A stretch of DNA of 64,000 nt, taken from Carettochelys insculpta. Taxonomy: Eukaryota; Chordata; Testudines; Carettochelyidae. Position numbers and translations under genes: made by a program. Where the stretch lies: the NCBI RefSeq assembly GCF_033958435.1, contig NC_134137.1:224357501-224421500 (forward strand), in the 5' to 3' direction. Of the stretch, positions 11,992 through 22,404 are shown one piece after another (position 1 is the stretch's first letter; the number at the start of each line of letters is the position of its first letter). Under the pieces are notes generated by a model. That model was given only the letters and a program-made list of their open reading frames with translations. It did no database searches and was not told the DNA's origin.

Positions 11992-12883
11992 CTGATTCTA
12001 CTAATGACTACTTAGATTATTAAAAAATGTGACAATTTTAACATGAATTTATTTTTCACTGGTCTTGCTGTCAGGTTTGTGCATTCCCCTCATTTTGGAC
12101 AATAGAAAAAATCACACCGAAATCAGTTTAACCTTTGCTTCCAGCTGACTAAACTATCAGATGTGTTTTGTGCTTTAAGACAACATTTGCACCCAAAAGT
12201 TCTGAAAATAACTCCATGGGCACATCTCCCTTTTGTTGCTTGTTTTATTTTGAATAAAAACAAGATCAAATTTGAATTGACAGCATCATTTTAAGAAGCA
12301 AGCTGAGCCAATCATGCCTGTTTGATATACAGTATCTATATCAGCACATGGTACCTAATAATTACAAAGAACCACAAGAGTCATCAGCTGAAATCTGTTC
12401 CTTCAAGTACTACAGTGAATACATATTGTCACAATTCAAAGAGGAAGAGTGAGAACTGGTCAGGGAAACAGTATTCTCTGCTGGGACTCAATTCAGTTCA
12501 TCTCTCACTGATGTCACAGGAGTTCTCATTTACTAACCACTTTGCCAAAGAGCATGTGTGGAGAAGGAGAAGAAAGTAGTGGGGAAAATCATCTCTCTGC
12601 TGACAAGTCCTAGCAATTGATCTGCTGTTTCAGGAGCAGAATAAAAAAAAGCCAGAAAAATTAAATACAAAAACAAATAAGCCAGCCAAAACCCATTGGT
12701 CTCAACACCCTCTTTTAAACTTGTTGGAGCAGACCTAGCCCTCTAACATTGTGTTTTTAATTTCACAGATTTCATATTAGAATTCAATAATCTAAATTAT
12801 TGAATGTTGTATGCTGGATCTCAACTATGCAAGCCAAAATAAGATAGGTTCTCTCTCCCTTCACCTTTGTTCTTTTGCTACAG
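11992..12883. other. Unannotated AT-rich sequence, possible intron
   Basis: Nothing recognised. If the candidate exon at 12884 is real, this is intronic and ends in a pyrimidine-rich tract before CAG at 12881-12883. Confidence 0.3.
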
Positions 12884-13150
12884 AAATTAAAACCAAAAGA
12901 TGAAGGCACTTTCACTACCATCTCTGCTTCCCCCAATAGATTTAGTAATCTGAATATGCATCAGATGAAGCAGTTAACAAGAGCTAATCCAGATGCAGCC
13001 AGTAACAATAAAGTCAATCAAACCACATCGCCAAGAGGAGTGCATTCTTTAGCTAGCTTTAGAACAGAAAGTGAATACAAAGACTTCCTGAAGATCATGC
13101 AACATGAGGCAGGCCCAAAGAAACCCAAAAGCCAGAGCAAGCAAAGCTGA
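12884..13150 (+). CDS. Candidate terminal coding exon of an unidentified host gene
   Basis: An 88-codon open segment starts at once after a good splice acceptor (pyrimidine-rich CCTTTGTTCTTTTGCTACAG ending at 12883) and ends at TGA at 13148-13150. The start phase would be 0. The peptide opens KLKPKDEG, has FRTESEYKDFLKIMQHE near the end, and finishes with a Lys/Gln/Ser-rich tail. It is hydrophilic, without transmembrane segment or recognisable domain, and resembles the C-terminus of a cytosolic or nuclear protein. I do not recognise the gene and see no matching upstream exon in the window; the rest would lie upstream, possibly outside. No poly(A) signal is evident nearby and a MITE begins 31 bp after the stop. 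A chance open frame is possible, but the combination of acceptor, phase and non-repetitive composition stands out. Confidence 0.38.
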   Translation, partial: KLKPKDEGTFTTISASPNRFSNLNMHQMKQLTRANPDAASNNKVNQTTSPRGVHSLASFRTESEYKDFLKIMQHEAGPKKPKSQSKQS

Positions 13151-13181
13151 CAACCTTCAACCCTCTGTCAGAAGAGCAACT

Positions 13182-13506
13182 ACAAGTTCAACCTCTCTTG
13201 TCTGGCATTCTTGAGGTCTGACCAGTGCCAGATGACAGAATTTTCCTGACCATTGGAAGTCAGTACTGTCTAGCACATTACTAATACTTTCACTGCTTAC
13301 TGGGCTCTTAGAAGATGTTTAGGGGTGAAATAGAGCTAAACAACAGCAGAAAACACAGAGCCAGGACTGGTGACTGGAAACAGACTTTATGGGAGCACAG
13401 AAAACTCAGCCACATCCATGATGATTGGTCATCCAACTAACCAAAAATGTGACAAATTATGGATCCTGCCAGACAAGAGAGTTCTGGATTACAGAAGTTC
13501 AACCTC
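13182..13506. mobile_element. Tigger/pogo-like MITE
   Basis: The left end reads AGTTCAACCTCTCTTGTCTGG. The right end, read on the minus strand, gives GGTTGAACTTCTGTAATCC and then CTCTCTTGTCTGGC. This CTCTTGTCTGGC terminal phrase is familiar from reptile Tigger-like MITEs. I could not fix a clean TA duplication. Non-coding. Confidence 0.5.
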
Positions 13507-14587
13507 AACAGCTACTCAGGTACTCAACAGTTCTGCTTTCCTATATCTAAGTAACTTGACACAGAAGAGAAGAAAGCTCCTTTCTGAAGAGCCCTTCCAC
13601 CATTGCTGCTCTGCAGAAAGGAACCACACATATGCTGCAATTAGAGCACTGGTCTTGTAAGGACAAGTTCTGCCAGGGTTTAGTCTGGTATACAGTGGAT
13701 ACTGGTTTTCTTTCAACATTTGAAACAATGCAAGGCTGGTTAACACTTGCTCCTCTGAGACCCTGAGCATCTGCACAATCTATTCCTAGACAGAAGACAT
13801 ACGCAAAACAGATTGTGTAGGATTAAAATTTGTTCGTAAAATCCTTAATTTCTATTGCATAGACTGCCTTAAAACTACTCTAACTGAGGAGTTGGTGGGT
13901 TAAAACACATGCTGAAATCTTACAGGAGTACTTTTAAGCACTTTCTTTAAGTAACTTAATTAAATCACTCCTCCACAAACTGAATTTCAGGAAGAAAAAT
14001 TGGCAATAGACCTGCTCGTTCGGAGGCAAATGCCCTCAAAAAGGAAGGTGGCTTCCATTCTGTGGTAAATTCTCTACAGGAGTGTAGTTTAGGCTTCAAA
14101 TTAGACCAAAGTTTCAAACCATCAGAAGAGCAAGGTTCTGGAGCTGTCTTCAAGGAGAGTGCTAGAAACAAAAACCTAATATATTTTATGAAAGAGCTTG
14201 ACAAGTGTATTGAGAAAATGGCATGACAAGAATGCCCACAATGGCATGTTGCCCATCCATGGTGGCTATTAGCAAAAATCTTCAAGAGGTGGTAACAGAA
14301 CACTAGATGGAGATGACCTGAGTTGCTACCAAGAATTATTTCTCACGTGTCTGGCTGGCAAGTCTTGCCTATATGCTGAGGTCTAAGGGATGACCATATT
14401 TGGGGTTGAGTAAGGAATTCCCCCACCCTGTCCTAGATTGGTAGAGACAAATGGTGGGGGTCATATTCTCCTGGAGCATGCAGCACTTGCTGGTTTAAAC
14501 TAGAGTAAATGGTGAATTCTCTGTAATTTGGGATTCTCAAATCACAATGTAAAGAATTCACTATCTCATGCAAATGTTAGGGGTCTA
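13507..14587. other. Unannotated sequence
   Basis: No gene or recognisable repeat. Open frames on both strands are short and without motifs. Confidence 0.4.
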
Positions 14588-14690
14588 TTACAGAAGTGGG
14601 CAGGGGAGGTTCTGTGGCCTGCAATGTGCAGGAGGCCAGACCAGGTGATCACAATGAACCCCTAAGGTCCATGAACATCAATAGGTGAGA
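14588..14690 (+). mobile_element. CR1 3'-end fragment
   Basis: Phrases GGTTCTGTGGCCTG, GCAGGAGGCCAGACCAGGTG and GATCACAATG follow the known reptile CR1 tail order (plus orientation). Confidence 0.65.
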
Positions 14691-15899
14691 GGGAGGGAGC
14701 CCTGAAATCTGTATTTATATCACTTGACTGAGATGTGGGAGACAAAGATTCAAGTTATTTCTCCTGCTCAGGCTGGTGGGAGGTCTGAATTGACACAGGG
14801 TCTCCCACATCTCCAGTAAGAGCTCTAGCCAATGGGATAACAGTTATAAGATTGGCATCAGCTTTTTCCTCCTCCCATCACCCTTTGTTCTGTGTGGAGT
14901 AAGCCAGGCCATTGTTTTGCTTTGCAAAACAACTCAGCCACCTTAGCTGTTGGACTCCAGGTTGGTGGGGGTGGGGGTTCCTGGCAGAAAAGTGGTGTCT
15001 CTCTGCCTGCCTCCTCGAGCAGGTCAGGGTGACTGCACCTATCTTATCAGCATCTTTCATTGGCTAGCTTCGGCAGGTCACTGACTAGCCTGCTGGCTCT
15101 CTGGATGTTGTGCTAAGGCACCTGTTTTTCCCCACTCACTATACAGCCAGCCTAGGCTCTTAGCTCAGACTTTTTGCATTACAGTGCTGCTCTGATGATT
15201 TATTCTTAGGCACTAAAAGTTAAGTGTTGAGGGAATAAATTCAGTAAGAATCGTAACATGCCTGTGGGTGGAAGGGCAGTACCATTATTCCCATTTTACA
15301 GATGTCAGTCTCATGTAGGCTGCTTGCTCAGTGTAGCCAAAGCACCCCAGTCATTCCTCACTCTTTACTTATGCCTGCAGTACACTCCTCCTGCCCTTCT
15401 CCCAAACTACCCACTGCTGGGGTATTACGGCTAATCTGCTGGCTTTGTGGACCCTCCAGAATAGCAGAGCTACCACGAGGGATCCTCAAAAGAGCCTGGA
15501 ACAAGGCCTAGCATTCTTTCCTTTTCCACCTAAAAACCCAGCTGTGTCAGGTTGTTGGTGTGGAATGGCTGCTTGATTCAGCCAAAATAGCGGCTGTGTT
15601 TCAGTATATGGAGCATGATGCTTGTGTCAAGCACGTTGGGAGCTAGCAGGAAAAGAGGCACTGCATAGAGATAAGGGAGTAGGAGCCACTAGGTGCTGGC
15701 TAGTCCTGCCATACTTTTCAAGGAACATGGATAGATAAGAAATCTGAGGTTGCAGCTGGATGACAGCACTGAAGGAGGGGCAGCAGCTAAGGAGTAGCCC
15801 TTCCCCACCATGTCAATGGAGAGGAAAACAGAAATCTTGAGAGGAAGGCATGCTGAGCGGTGCTAATCCCTGGACATTGGTGCATCATCCATGTTACTC
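14691..15899. other. Unannotated sequence with a MIR-like scrap
   Basis: No gene. ACCATTATTCCCATTTTACAGATG at about 15280-15303 resembles the conserved MIR core on the minus strand. The rest is unrecognised. Confidence 0.4.
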
Positions 15900-16260
15900 A
15901 TAAGCAACGTCTACACGTGAATGCTACATCGAAATAGCTTATTTCAATGTAGCAAAATCGAAATAAGCTATTTCAATTAATAGCATCTACACGCCTTCCA
16001 GGGCTGGTGCCGTCGATGTTCAATGTCGACGTTGGGCAGCACCACATCAAAGTAGGTGCTGCAGGGGAGCGTCTACACGCCAAAGCGGCACACATCGAAA
16101 TAAGGGTGCCAGGAACAGCTGCAGACAGGGTCACAGGGTGGACGAGCACTTCCGGGGCAACAGCTAGCCGCTCCCTTAAAGGGCCCCTCCCAGACACATG
16201 CAGCCTGCACAGCACATGGTCTGCAGAGCCATAGGCACACACACCTCGAGCGACGCAGTC

Positions 16261-16548
16261 ATGGACCCCCAGAAGCAGCAGCAGCAGCCAGAGGTCCACC
16301 CAGCCGCCCCTGCAGGAGCAGTGCTCGCCCTGCTCAATGCCATGCAGGAGGCAGCTGAGCACCTTTTATTCGTGGAAGAGGAGCTGCCCCCAGGGGAGGA
16401 GGAAGCAACCCCAGACCCTGCCGTCCTCCGCACCCCCTCCACCACACATGCCGCCGGATGTGGAGCTACCCCACGAGCACCGACTGGTGGGAGCGGCTGG
16501 TGCTCTGCTAGTGGGACGACGACCGCTGGCTCCAGAACTTTCGTATGA
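16261..16548 (+). pseudogene. N-terminal part of Harbinger transposase, out of frame with the core
   Basis: The ATG at 16261 opens a frame beginning MDPQKQQQQPE. The same start region is preserved in the deletion-derived MITEs, which supports it as the true start. This frame runs to 16548, while the conserved segment TDWWERLVLC and then WDDDRWLQNF lies in the frame of the downstream core (16479-16544). A frameshift near 16430-16465 is therefore likely, and a TAG at 16509-16511 interrupts the conserved segment. An unrecognised small intron joining the two frames is possible, but would not remove the TAG. Confidence 0.6.
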
Positions 16549-17621
16549 GTTGGCAGACATTCCTGGTTCTATGCCAGTGGCTCACCCCTACGCTGAGGCA
16601 CCAGGACACCACCATGAGGTGTGCCCTCAGCGTGGAGAAACGGGTCGGTATCGCAGTCTGGAAGCTGGCCACTCCAGACAGCTACCGATCCGTGGGGCAG
16701 AAGTTTGGCATCGGCAAGGCCACTGTCGGGGCTGTCCTCATGGAGGTAAGAGGACCCACGTGGAGGGGGAGGCAGCCCTGGGGGGGGAGGAGGGCTCTGG
16801 GAGGGCAGGGACAGACACACCCTGCACACCCCTCATTGGTGCTCTCCCATGTCCTTCCCCTGAAGGTCGTCCGCGCCATCAATGCCCTGCTCCTCCACAG
16901 GCTCATGCGGCTTGGGGACCCGGATGCCGCCATTGCGGGGTTTGCCACCCTGGGCTTCCCAAATTGCTTCGGGGCTCTGGATGGGACCCATATCCCCATC
17001 CGAGCTCTGGAGCACAGCGGAGGATGCTTCCTGAACAGGAAGGGCTACCATTCGGTGGTCCTCCAGGCCTTGGTGGACAGCCAGGGCCACTTCCTGGACA
17101 TTTATGTTGGGTGGCCTGGCAGCACCCATGACGCCCGGGTATTCAGGAATTCGGGCCTGTGCTGCTGGCTGGAGGTGGGGACCTACATCCCCCAGCGGGA
17201 GATCCCTGTGGGGGACACCACAATGCCCCTCTGCGTCGTCGCAGACGCGGCATACCCCCTCCGACCCTGGCTCATGCACCCGTACACAGGCCATCTCACA
17301 GCCAGCCAGGAGCAGTTCAACACCCAGCTTAACCATGCGCGCCAGGTGGTTGAGCGCACTTTTGGCCACCTCAAAGGGCGCTGGAGGTGTCTCCTCACCC
17401 GCCTTGATGTCGGCCCCACCAACATACCCCAGATTGTGGGTGCGTGCAGCGCACTCCACAACCTGGTGGAGAGCAAGGAGGAGGCATTCTTTCAGGGCTG
17501 GGCTGTGGAGGCTGGCAGGGCTGACGTGCAGCCACCCGCTGCCCCCAGTTGCCAGGTGGACCCCGAGGGGACCCAGGTCCGGGAGGCCCTGCGGGCCCAT
17601 TTTGACCAGGCCATGGGGTGA
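16545..17621 (+). CDS. PIF/Harbinger DDE transposase (HARBI1-like), catalytic core
   Basis: A 358-codon open frame of the DDE_Tnp_4 / HARBI1 nuclease family, which cuts and joins transposon ends in the nucleus. Residues about 35-67 form a helix-turn-helix-like region with SYRSVGQKFG and GKATVGAVLME. The triad is visible: D146 in ALDGTHIPI, D234 in VVADAAYPL and E270 in VVERTFGHLKGRW. The family motif GWPGSTHDARVF lies between the first two. Residues 68-107 correspond to a 120-bp intron that happens to be open, so the spliced product would be 318 residues with the triad at D106/D194/E230. Met at 16545 is the first in this frame after an in-frame TAG at 16509; the ancestral start was farther upstream (16261). 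The gene converges with the Myb-like gene on -. Whether this core protein alone would be active is unknown. Confidence 0.88.
   Translation: MSWQTFLVLCQWLTPTLRHQDTTMRCALSVEKRVGIAVWKLATPDSYRSVGQKFGIGKATVGAVLMEVRGPTWRGRQPWGGRRALGGQGQTHPAHPSLVLSHVLPLKVVRAINALLLHRLMRLGDPDAAIAGFATLGFPNCFGALDGTHIPIRALEHSGGCFLNRKGYHSVVLQALVDSQGHFLDIYVGWPGSTHDARVFRNSGLCCWLEVGTYIPQREIPVGDTTMPLCVVADAAYPLRPWLMHPYTGHLTASQEQFNTQLNHARQVVERTFGHLKGRWRCLLTRLDVGPTNIPQIVGACSALHNLVESKEEAFFQGWAVEAGRADVQPPAAPSCQVDPEGTQVREALRAHFDQAMG
16746..16865 (+). other. Intron of the Harbinger transposase, 120 bp and stop-free
   Basis: The donor is GAG|GTAAGA at 16746 and the acceptor is CCTTCCCCTGAAG|GTC ending at 16865. Removal joins residues AVLME to VVRAINALL in frame. 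The diverged copy at 59217 has an intron at the same codon position (60358-60657). Its length is a multiple of three and it contains no stop, so retention leaves an open frame. Confidence 0.8.
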
Positions 17622-17726
17622 ACGCTGGCAGACCCCCCACTGCACCCCCCCATCCTCCACAGCACTCCCTGCCCCTACGCCAACACCACAGAGCACCCAA
17701 GAGCACACCCCCCGACTTTTCTTGCA

Positions 17727-17732
17727 AATAAA
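17727..17732 (+). promoter_or_regulatory. Poly(A) signal AATAAA of the transposase gene
   Basis: AATAAA lies about 105 bp after the transposase stop, before the convergent Myb-like gene. Confidence 0.6.
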
Positions 17733-17957
17733 AATAGACCTGTTGTTCTTGAAACCACAAAACGGTGAATTCTCTTATTATTACTACAAATATATATATA
17801 AATATATTATATGATAAATAGTGGAACACAAGGAAGGGGAAAACTATCTACATGGGGGGGCAGGTATCATAAAATAACAGGGGTCTAATACAAACTATAT
17901 ACAAAATAATGGGGATATGTACAAAGGCGGGGGGGCACGTCCTGGGCCCCGCACCCC

Positions 17958-19542
17958 CTACTGTCCAGCGCTTGGGGTTGGCGGGTGCGACCTTCGCCTC
18001 GGCCTCAGCCCTGGCCGGGGCTGGCTGGGGGCCGGGCGAACCGGCAGATACAGCCGGAGGGTGTCAGCAGGCCCCAGGTCCCCCTCGGCAGAAGGCCCCT
18101 CGGTGGCGGACGGCGGTGGGATGGCAGGTGGAGCAGCGGGTGGAGCAGGCAGGGCGGGCAGAGCGGCGGGCAGAGTAGCATGGGGGGCCAGGTAGTCTGC
18201 TATGTGCTCAAAAGTGCGCATAAAGGCCCCCCATGACTCCTGGCGCCAGGCCAGCACCCGCTCCTGCAGTTGCAGGCGCCACTCGTCCACCTGCAGGCAC
18301 TGCTCCGATACCTCCAGCTGTCGCCAGAGGGTCGCCAACAGCTGGGGGTCCGTCACCGTCCGGTGGTGGTGCTGGGTCCGCTGTCATCCCCGCCCTGGGG
18401 CTGGTCACTGCTCCGCCGAGGGGCTGGCCTGCAGCGATGGCCCCAGTGGGCTGTCCAGGACCACTGACACCTCGCCGGTGCTCTCTGGGCCCTCCGATGG
18501 TGCAGCTGCGCAACACAGGGGCGGAAGAAGAGTGGAGACAGCTGTTAGTGTGGGCCCCAAGCCGTGGCCCTTGTCCCCCGACCCCTCTGCTGCTGGTTCC
18601 CTATCCCCGTCCCCGGGAGATGCTGCTGCTGCTGATGGGTGTCCCACCCTCTCTCCCTGGGGGACCCTAGGTTCCGCTCCCCCCATCCCCAGAGATGGGG
18701 CATGGCACTGTCCTGCTGGGGGTGCAGGAGCTGATGAACTCTTCTGAGGGACATGCCACTGCTGTCCTTGAGGCCATGGTCATCTGGGCATGTGGAGGGC
18801 CCTGTCATGTCTGTTGTCCCCGCCCCTCAACCCCGGGGGTGTGCACCAGGGGGGATACATACCTGACGGTCTGCTCCCACGGTTGGGGGACACCCTCTGG
18901 GGAGACGCCTCGCTGGAGCTCTGGGATGGCAGCGCGATGTGGAGCCCCCCCATCGCTGGAGGAGGATTCCCCCTCCTCCTCCTCCGGCATCCCAGGGGTG
19001 GGCTCCTGGTGGGGGCCCTAGGGTGCGGGGCTTGCCTCCGGGGCGGACTCTGCCTCCAGGGCCTGCTGGGGCTCGTCAGCCAAGATGTCAAGAGTGGATG
19101 GCGGGGAGGAGGTGTGCCAGGGGCCCAGGATTTCCCTGAGCTCCCTGTAAAAGGGGCAAGTGGCAGGGGCGGCCCCAGATTGGCTGGCCGCATCCCAGGC
19201 CCGGGCGTAACCCTGCCGCAGCTCCTTGACCTTACTCCTGACATGGTCAGGACTGCAGGCAGGGTGACCCTCGGCGGCCAGGCCCTCGGCCAGCCAAGTG
19301 AATGCATCCGCATTCCTCCTCTTGCTCCCCATTACCTGGAGCACCTCCTCCTCGCTCCAGAGCCCCAGTAGGCCCCGGATCTTGCCCTCCGTCCGGGAGG
19401 GGCCCCGTTGCCTCTTCCAGGGCTGGCTGCCAGGCTGGGAGCCCTGGATCCCCTTGGGGGGGTGCCCTGGGGGCGCTGGCGGGTGGCCATCGCAGTGGTG
19501 GGGTGTCTTTGGGCTGCAGGGAGGTGTGCAGGCTGGCAGCAT
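17958..19542 (-). pseudogene. Harbinger Myb/SANT-like DNA-binding protein gene, lightly damaged
   Basis: Partner protein of PIF/Harbinger: it binds the element's DNA and is thought to bring the transposase into the nucleus and to the ends. Exon 1 starts at ATG 19542. Residues about 60-138 form a trihelix/Myb-type domain with LWSEEEVLQVM, FTWLAEGLAAEG, then VRSKVKELRQGYARAWD and FYRELREIL. It is followed by an acidic/Ser stretch with EEEEGESSSSDGG, and the donor (CAG|GTATGT) is at 18863/18862. Exon 2 begins near 18505 after TTGCGCAG and ends at 17958. It encodes a helical, Gln/Glu-rich segment (LLATLWRQLEVSEQ onward) that could be a coiled coil, then a Pro/Ala-rich tail. Lesions: TAG at 19018-19020, a probable slip in a G run near 18948, and TGA codons at 18405-18407 and 18384-18386 in exon 2. 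Domain sequence itself is undamaged. Confidence 0.8.
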
Positions 19543-19930
19543 GTTACTGCTGCCGCCTGCACGCTCTCTCAGCTTCCTGCGCAGGAAGGCAGGGATAGGG
19601 GAGCTTTAAGGGGCCGCTGCACGCGGTGATCATAGAGCTCAGGGGCTGGAGAGAGAGCGTTTCTCAACCCCTCAGCTGATGGCTGCCATGGCGGACCCCG
19701 CTATTTCGATGTTGCGGGACGCGGATCGGCTACACTTGCCCTACTTCGACGTTCAACGTCAAAGTAGGGTGCTATTCCCATCTCCTGATGGGGCTAGCGA
19801 CTTCGATGTCTCGCCGCCTTACGTCGATGTCAACTTTGAAATAGCGCTCGCCATGTGTAGATGTGGCGGGAGCTATTTCGAAGTTGGCGTGGCTACTTTG
19901 AAATAGCCGGCACGTGTAGACGCGGCTATA

Positions 19931-21994
19931 ATGACCTGGGACCACGCCTTCCCGCAACATCCACCCTAAAACACACAACCCTCACCCAATTCGCTGACAT
20001 CTCCTCTCGCTCCTCTCACAGGAGACCCTAGAGCTCCTTCAGCTTGCAGCCACTGCCAGAGTACACCATAGCTATACTCTAGGTGAAAGTATTCATTTGC
20101 TGCCATTTTGTGAGGTGAGCTGTGCTCTGCCCACATCATAGGACAGGGAGTAGGCATCAAACAAGGGTCCACAGGGCAATAGCACACCCATATCCTTGAG
20201 GAAATAAGGGAGCTTTTGGGGGATAAAAATTACAGCTAGAGAAGATGCCCCAATAGTTATAGTGCTAAGATTTCAGAAATCCAGGGTCTGTCCCCTGTTC
20301 TGCTGCAGACTTCCTGTGTGACAAAGGGAAAGTCACTTGGTCTCTGTTCCTCAGTTTCCCATCTCTAAAATGGGGACAAAACACCTTTGTGGGATTCTGA
20401 GAAGCAATGAGGATGAATGCATTAGAAACCATGAAAGACTCAGATAGTATGGTGTCGGGGGTTATGTATGTGTTGGGGGAATGTTTGCTTTCTTTTTTGT
20501 GTTGGTGACCAGAACTAGGTCCCACATTTGCAACATGAAATCTGATACATTTAGCACCCTCTTCTATCTGTAAATTTGCTGCTGAGATCTAGGATTGGTT
20601 GGTCTGTGTAACAAAACAAAGCAACAACAACAATGTGTTCATTATTCAGTTATTCAGCACACATTTGGTGGTAACATGTCTCAGCCCATGTATTGTCTGT
20701 AAACCATTTACCATGACTAGAGCAAATTTGACCACACTTTAGATTTTGATTTCAAAAGTGTTTTGTTAAATCAAAATAGGATAATTTTTACAACAAAAAA
20801 TGTTGACAAAATTATGTCCCTTTTTTGGACCAGATCAAACCATGACTCCACCTTGAAGTCGCAGTCTATTCATGTAATGGGCAATTAATTCACTTGGCAC
20901 TATTACTGCTCCCTGAATAGAGGGCTCCTAGAGATTTCCACATAACTATATAAATGCTTTCACTACTTATTTGTGCAAGGATCCACATTTCCATGACTCA
21001 CAAACCAAATTTCACTCTCAGGATACTGTGTGAAAAGCGAGTCACAGGAGCTATGAGCCCCAGCAGAGCCAAATTGCAATCCCTATTATCTTAGCGACTC
21101 ATTTTTTTAAAGTATTCATTTACCACTGGTTTTTTCTTCTGATTACAGGGGGCTGGGCAGCAGAGCTATGACATCCAGAAACTGAAAACAAGAGCATTAA
21201 AAACTGACATATTTCATGAAAGCCAAGTTACAATACCACAAATAAATAATAGAGAGTGTAATTATTCACCTCCAAAAGAACTTGGATGAACACCTCATAG
21301 GTAATTCTGTTTTTTTGTTTCTCATCCTCTCCCTGTTTCATGGCAGCGTGGCAGGCTGGGTTGGGATTTACCTTACCTCGTACAACAAGATGTATCTTTA
21401 TGACTTCAGCCAGGTTTGAGCCACACTCAGGGTCTGAACATCCCCAAATACTGGAGGGATGTTTTTTTTCTTTTTCCCAGACCCAAACTCTGGAGCTGAA
21501 CCTAAACTCCCTAGTGGGCCAAACCAAGACCCAGGATCCAAACACTCTCTGAAACTTGGCGGTGGTAGGCTCTTGATATGAATTCTACAGTTGTACTCTA
21601 TAAGGATAATAAGAAGTCAATCTAATCTTAGGGTGAGAGTGACCACATTAATACCTGTGTTAAGATCCGGGGTATGCCCAGTGTGAACCAGGTGTTTCAC
21701 TCAACCACAACGAGTCAGATTAGGATGAATGCTCATGCACTTAATACAAGTGCTGTGTCTTCTATCCCTAGTGCTCTCCAAACAATGTAAGGGGTTACTT
21801 TGAACCAAAGCTGAGCAATTACTTCCTCCAGGTCCACTGGCTATTTAAGAAAATTTCACAGAAAAGAAATAGCATCATTCAACAGCGCTTAGGGCTTAGT
21901 AGGTCTTAGTACCCTTACAGTACTAAGGACTACGACTGTAATGACTACTATCAACAGCACCTCTGCCAACAGATGGCACTGTGCTTTTATCTTA
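19931..21994. other. Mostly unannotated sequence with one MIR-like SINE
   Basis: Apart from the MIR-like copy at about 20240-20460, I recognise nothing. There are only short open frames. Confidence 0.4.
20240..20460 (+). mobile_element. MIR-like SINE
   Basis: The core phrases GTGTGACAAAGGGAAAGTCAC, CTCAGTTTCCCATCTCTAAA and ATGGGGACAAA follow the order of the amniote MIR/CORE-SINE family. It is an old, diverged copy in plus orientation with approximate ends. Confidence 0.7.
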
Positions 21995-22279
21995 GGGTAT
22001 ATCCACACTTGCTGAGAGCTCAACCCAGTCATAGTCAATCTTCTGTGGTTCAATTTTATGTGCCTAGTGAGGACATGCAAATCGAACTATCAGGGGTTGA
22101 TAGTTGGCCCCCACACTCAGGAGAAGTAAGAGATGTTGATGGGAGAGTTTCTCCCGTCAACCTCCTTAGTGAGGACAGCCAGACAAGTTGATTGTACGCA
22201 AATCGATTCCAGCTATGCAATTGATGTAGCTGGAATTGTGCATCTAGGATCAAATCTAAGGTCCAGTCTAGACCTGCCC
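21995..22279. mobile_element. Harbinger-type MITE, old
   Basis: The ends GGGTATATCCACACTTG (left) and GGGCAGGTCTAGACTGGACC (right, minus strand) match the common turtle MITE type with ...TCTACACT ends. Inside are paired words CGATTCCAGCTATGCAATTG and CAACCTCCTTAG. The flank is TTA on the left and TTT on the right, so the duplication is imperfect. Confidence 0.6.
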
Positions 22280-22404
22280 TTTTTGTTTCATACATTGTGC
22301 TGTAACTGATTGGCAGTGAGTGTCTGGTGAACAGACTGTGTCCTCTGGAGTAGCTACTTGGTGGTGTTCAAATTAAACATTTTAATGCTACAAGTACTAC
22401 AATT

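Larger units (their letters stand above)
15903..19927. mobile_element. Near-complete PIF/Harbinger DNA transposon, 4025 bp
   Basis: The ends are AGCAACGTCTACACG (left) and, on the minus strand, AGCCGCGTCTACACG (right), flanked by the 3-bp repeat ATA at 15900-15902 and 19928-19930. Two convergent genes fill the interior: a DDE transposase on + and a Myb/SANT-like protein on -, the standard two-gene layout of PIF/Harbinger. The element is strongly GC-rich against AT-rich flanks. Its ends match the MITEs at 7699-8409 and 53843-54523. The transposase core is intact, but its N-terminus and the Myb gene carry lesions, so this copy is probably no longer autonomous, though recently so. Confidence 0.92.

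Noticed and set aside
16337..17131. 264-codon plus-strand frame overlapping the transposase
   Set aside because: Wrong frame across the catalytic domain, Pro/His/Gly-rich, no motif.
16833..17708. 291-codon open frame on the minus strand opposite the transposase
   Set aside because: Shadow of the GC-rich transposase frame; no domain, and the sense strand carries clear DDE motifs.
18202..18747. Long plus-strand open frames opposite the Myb-like gene (also 18790-19371)
   Set aside because: Composition-driven shadows. The minus strand has the trihelix domain and splice sites.
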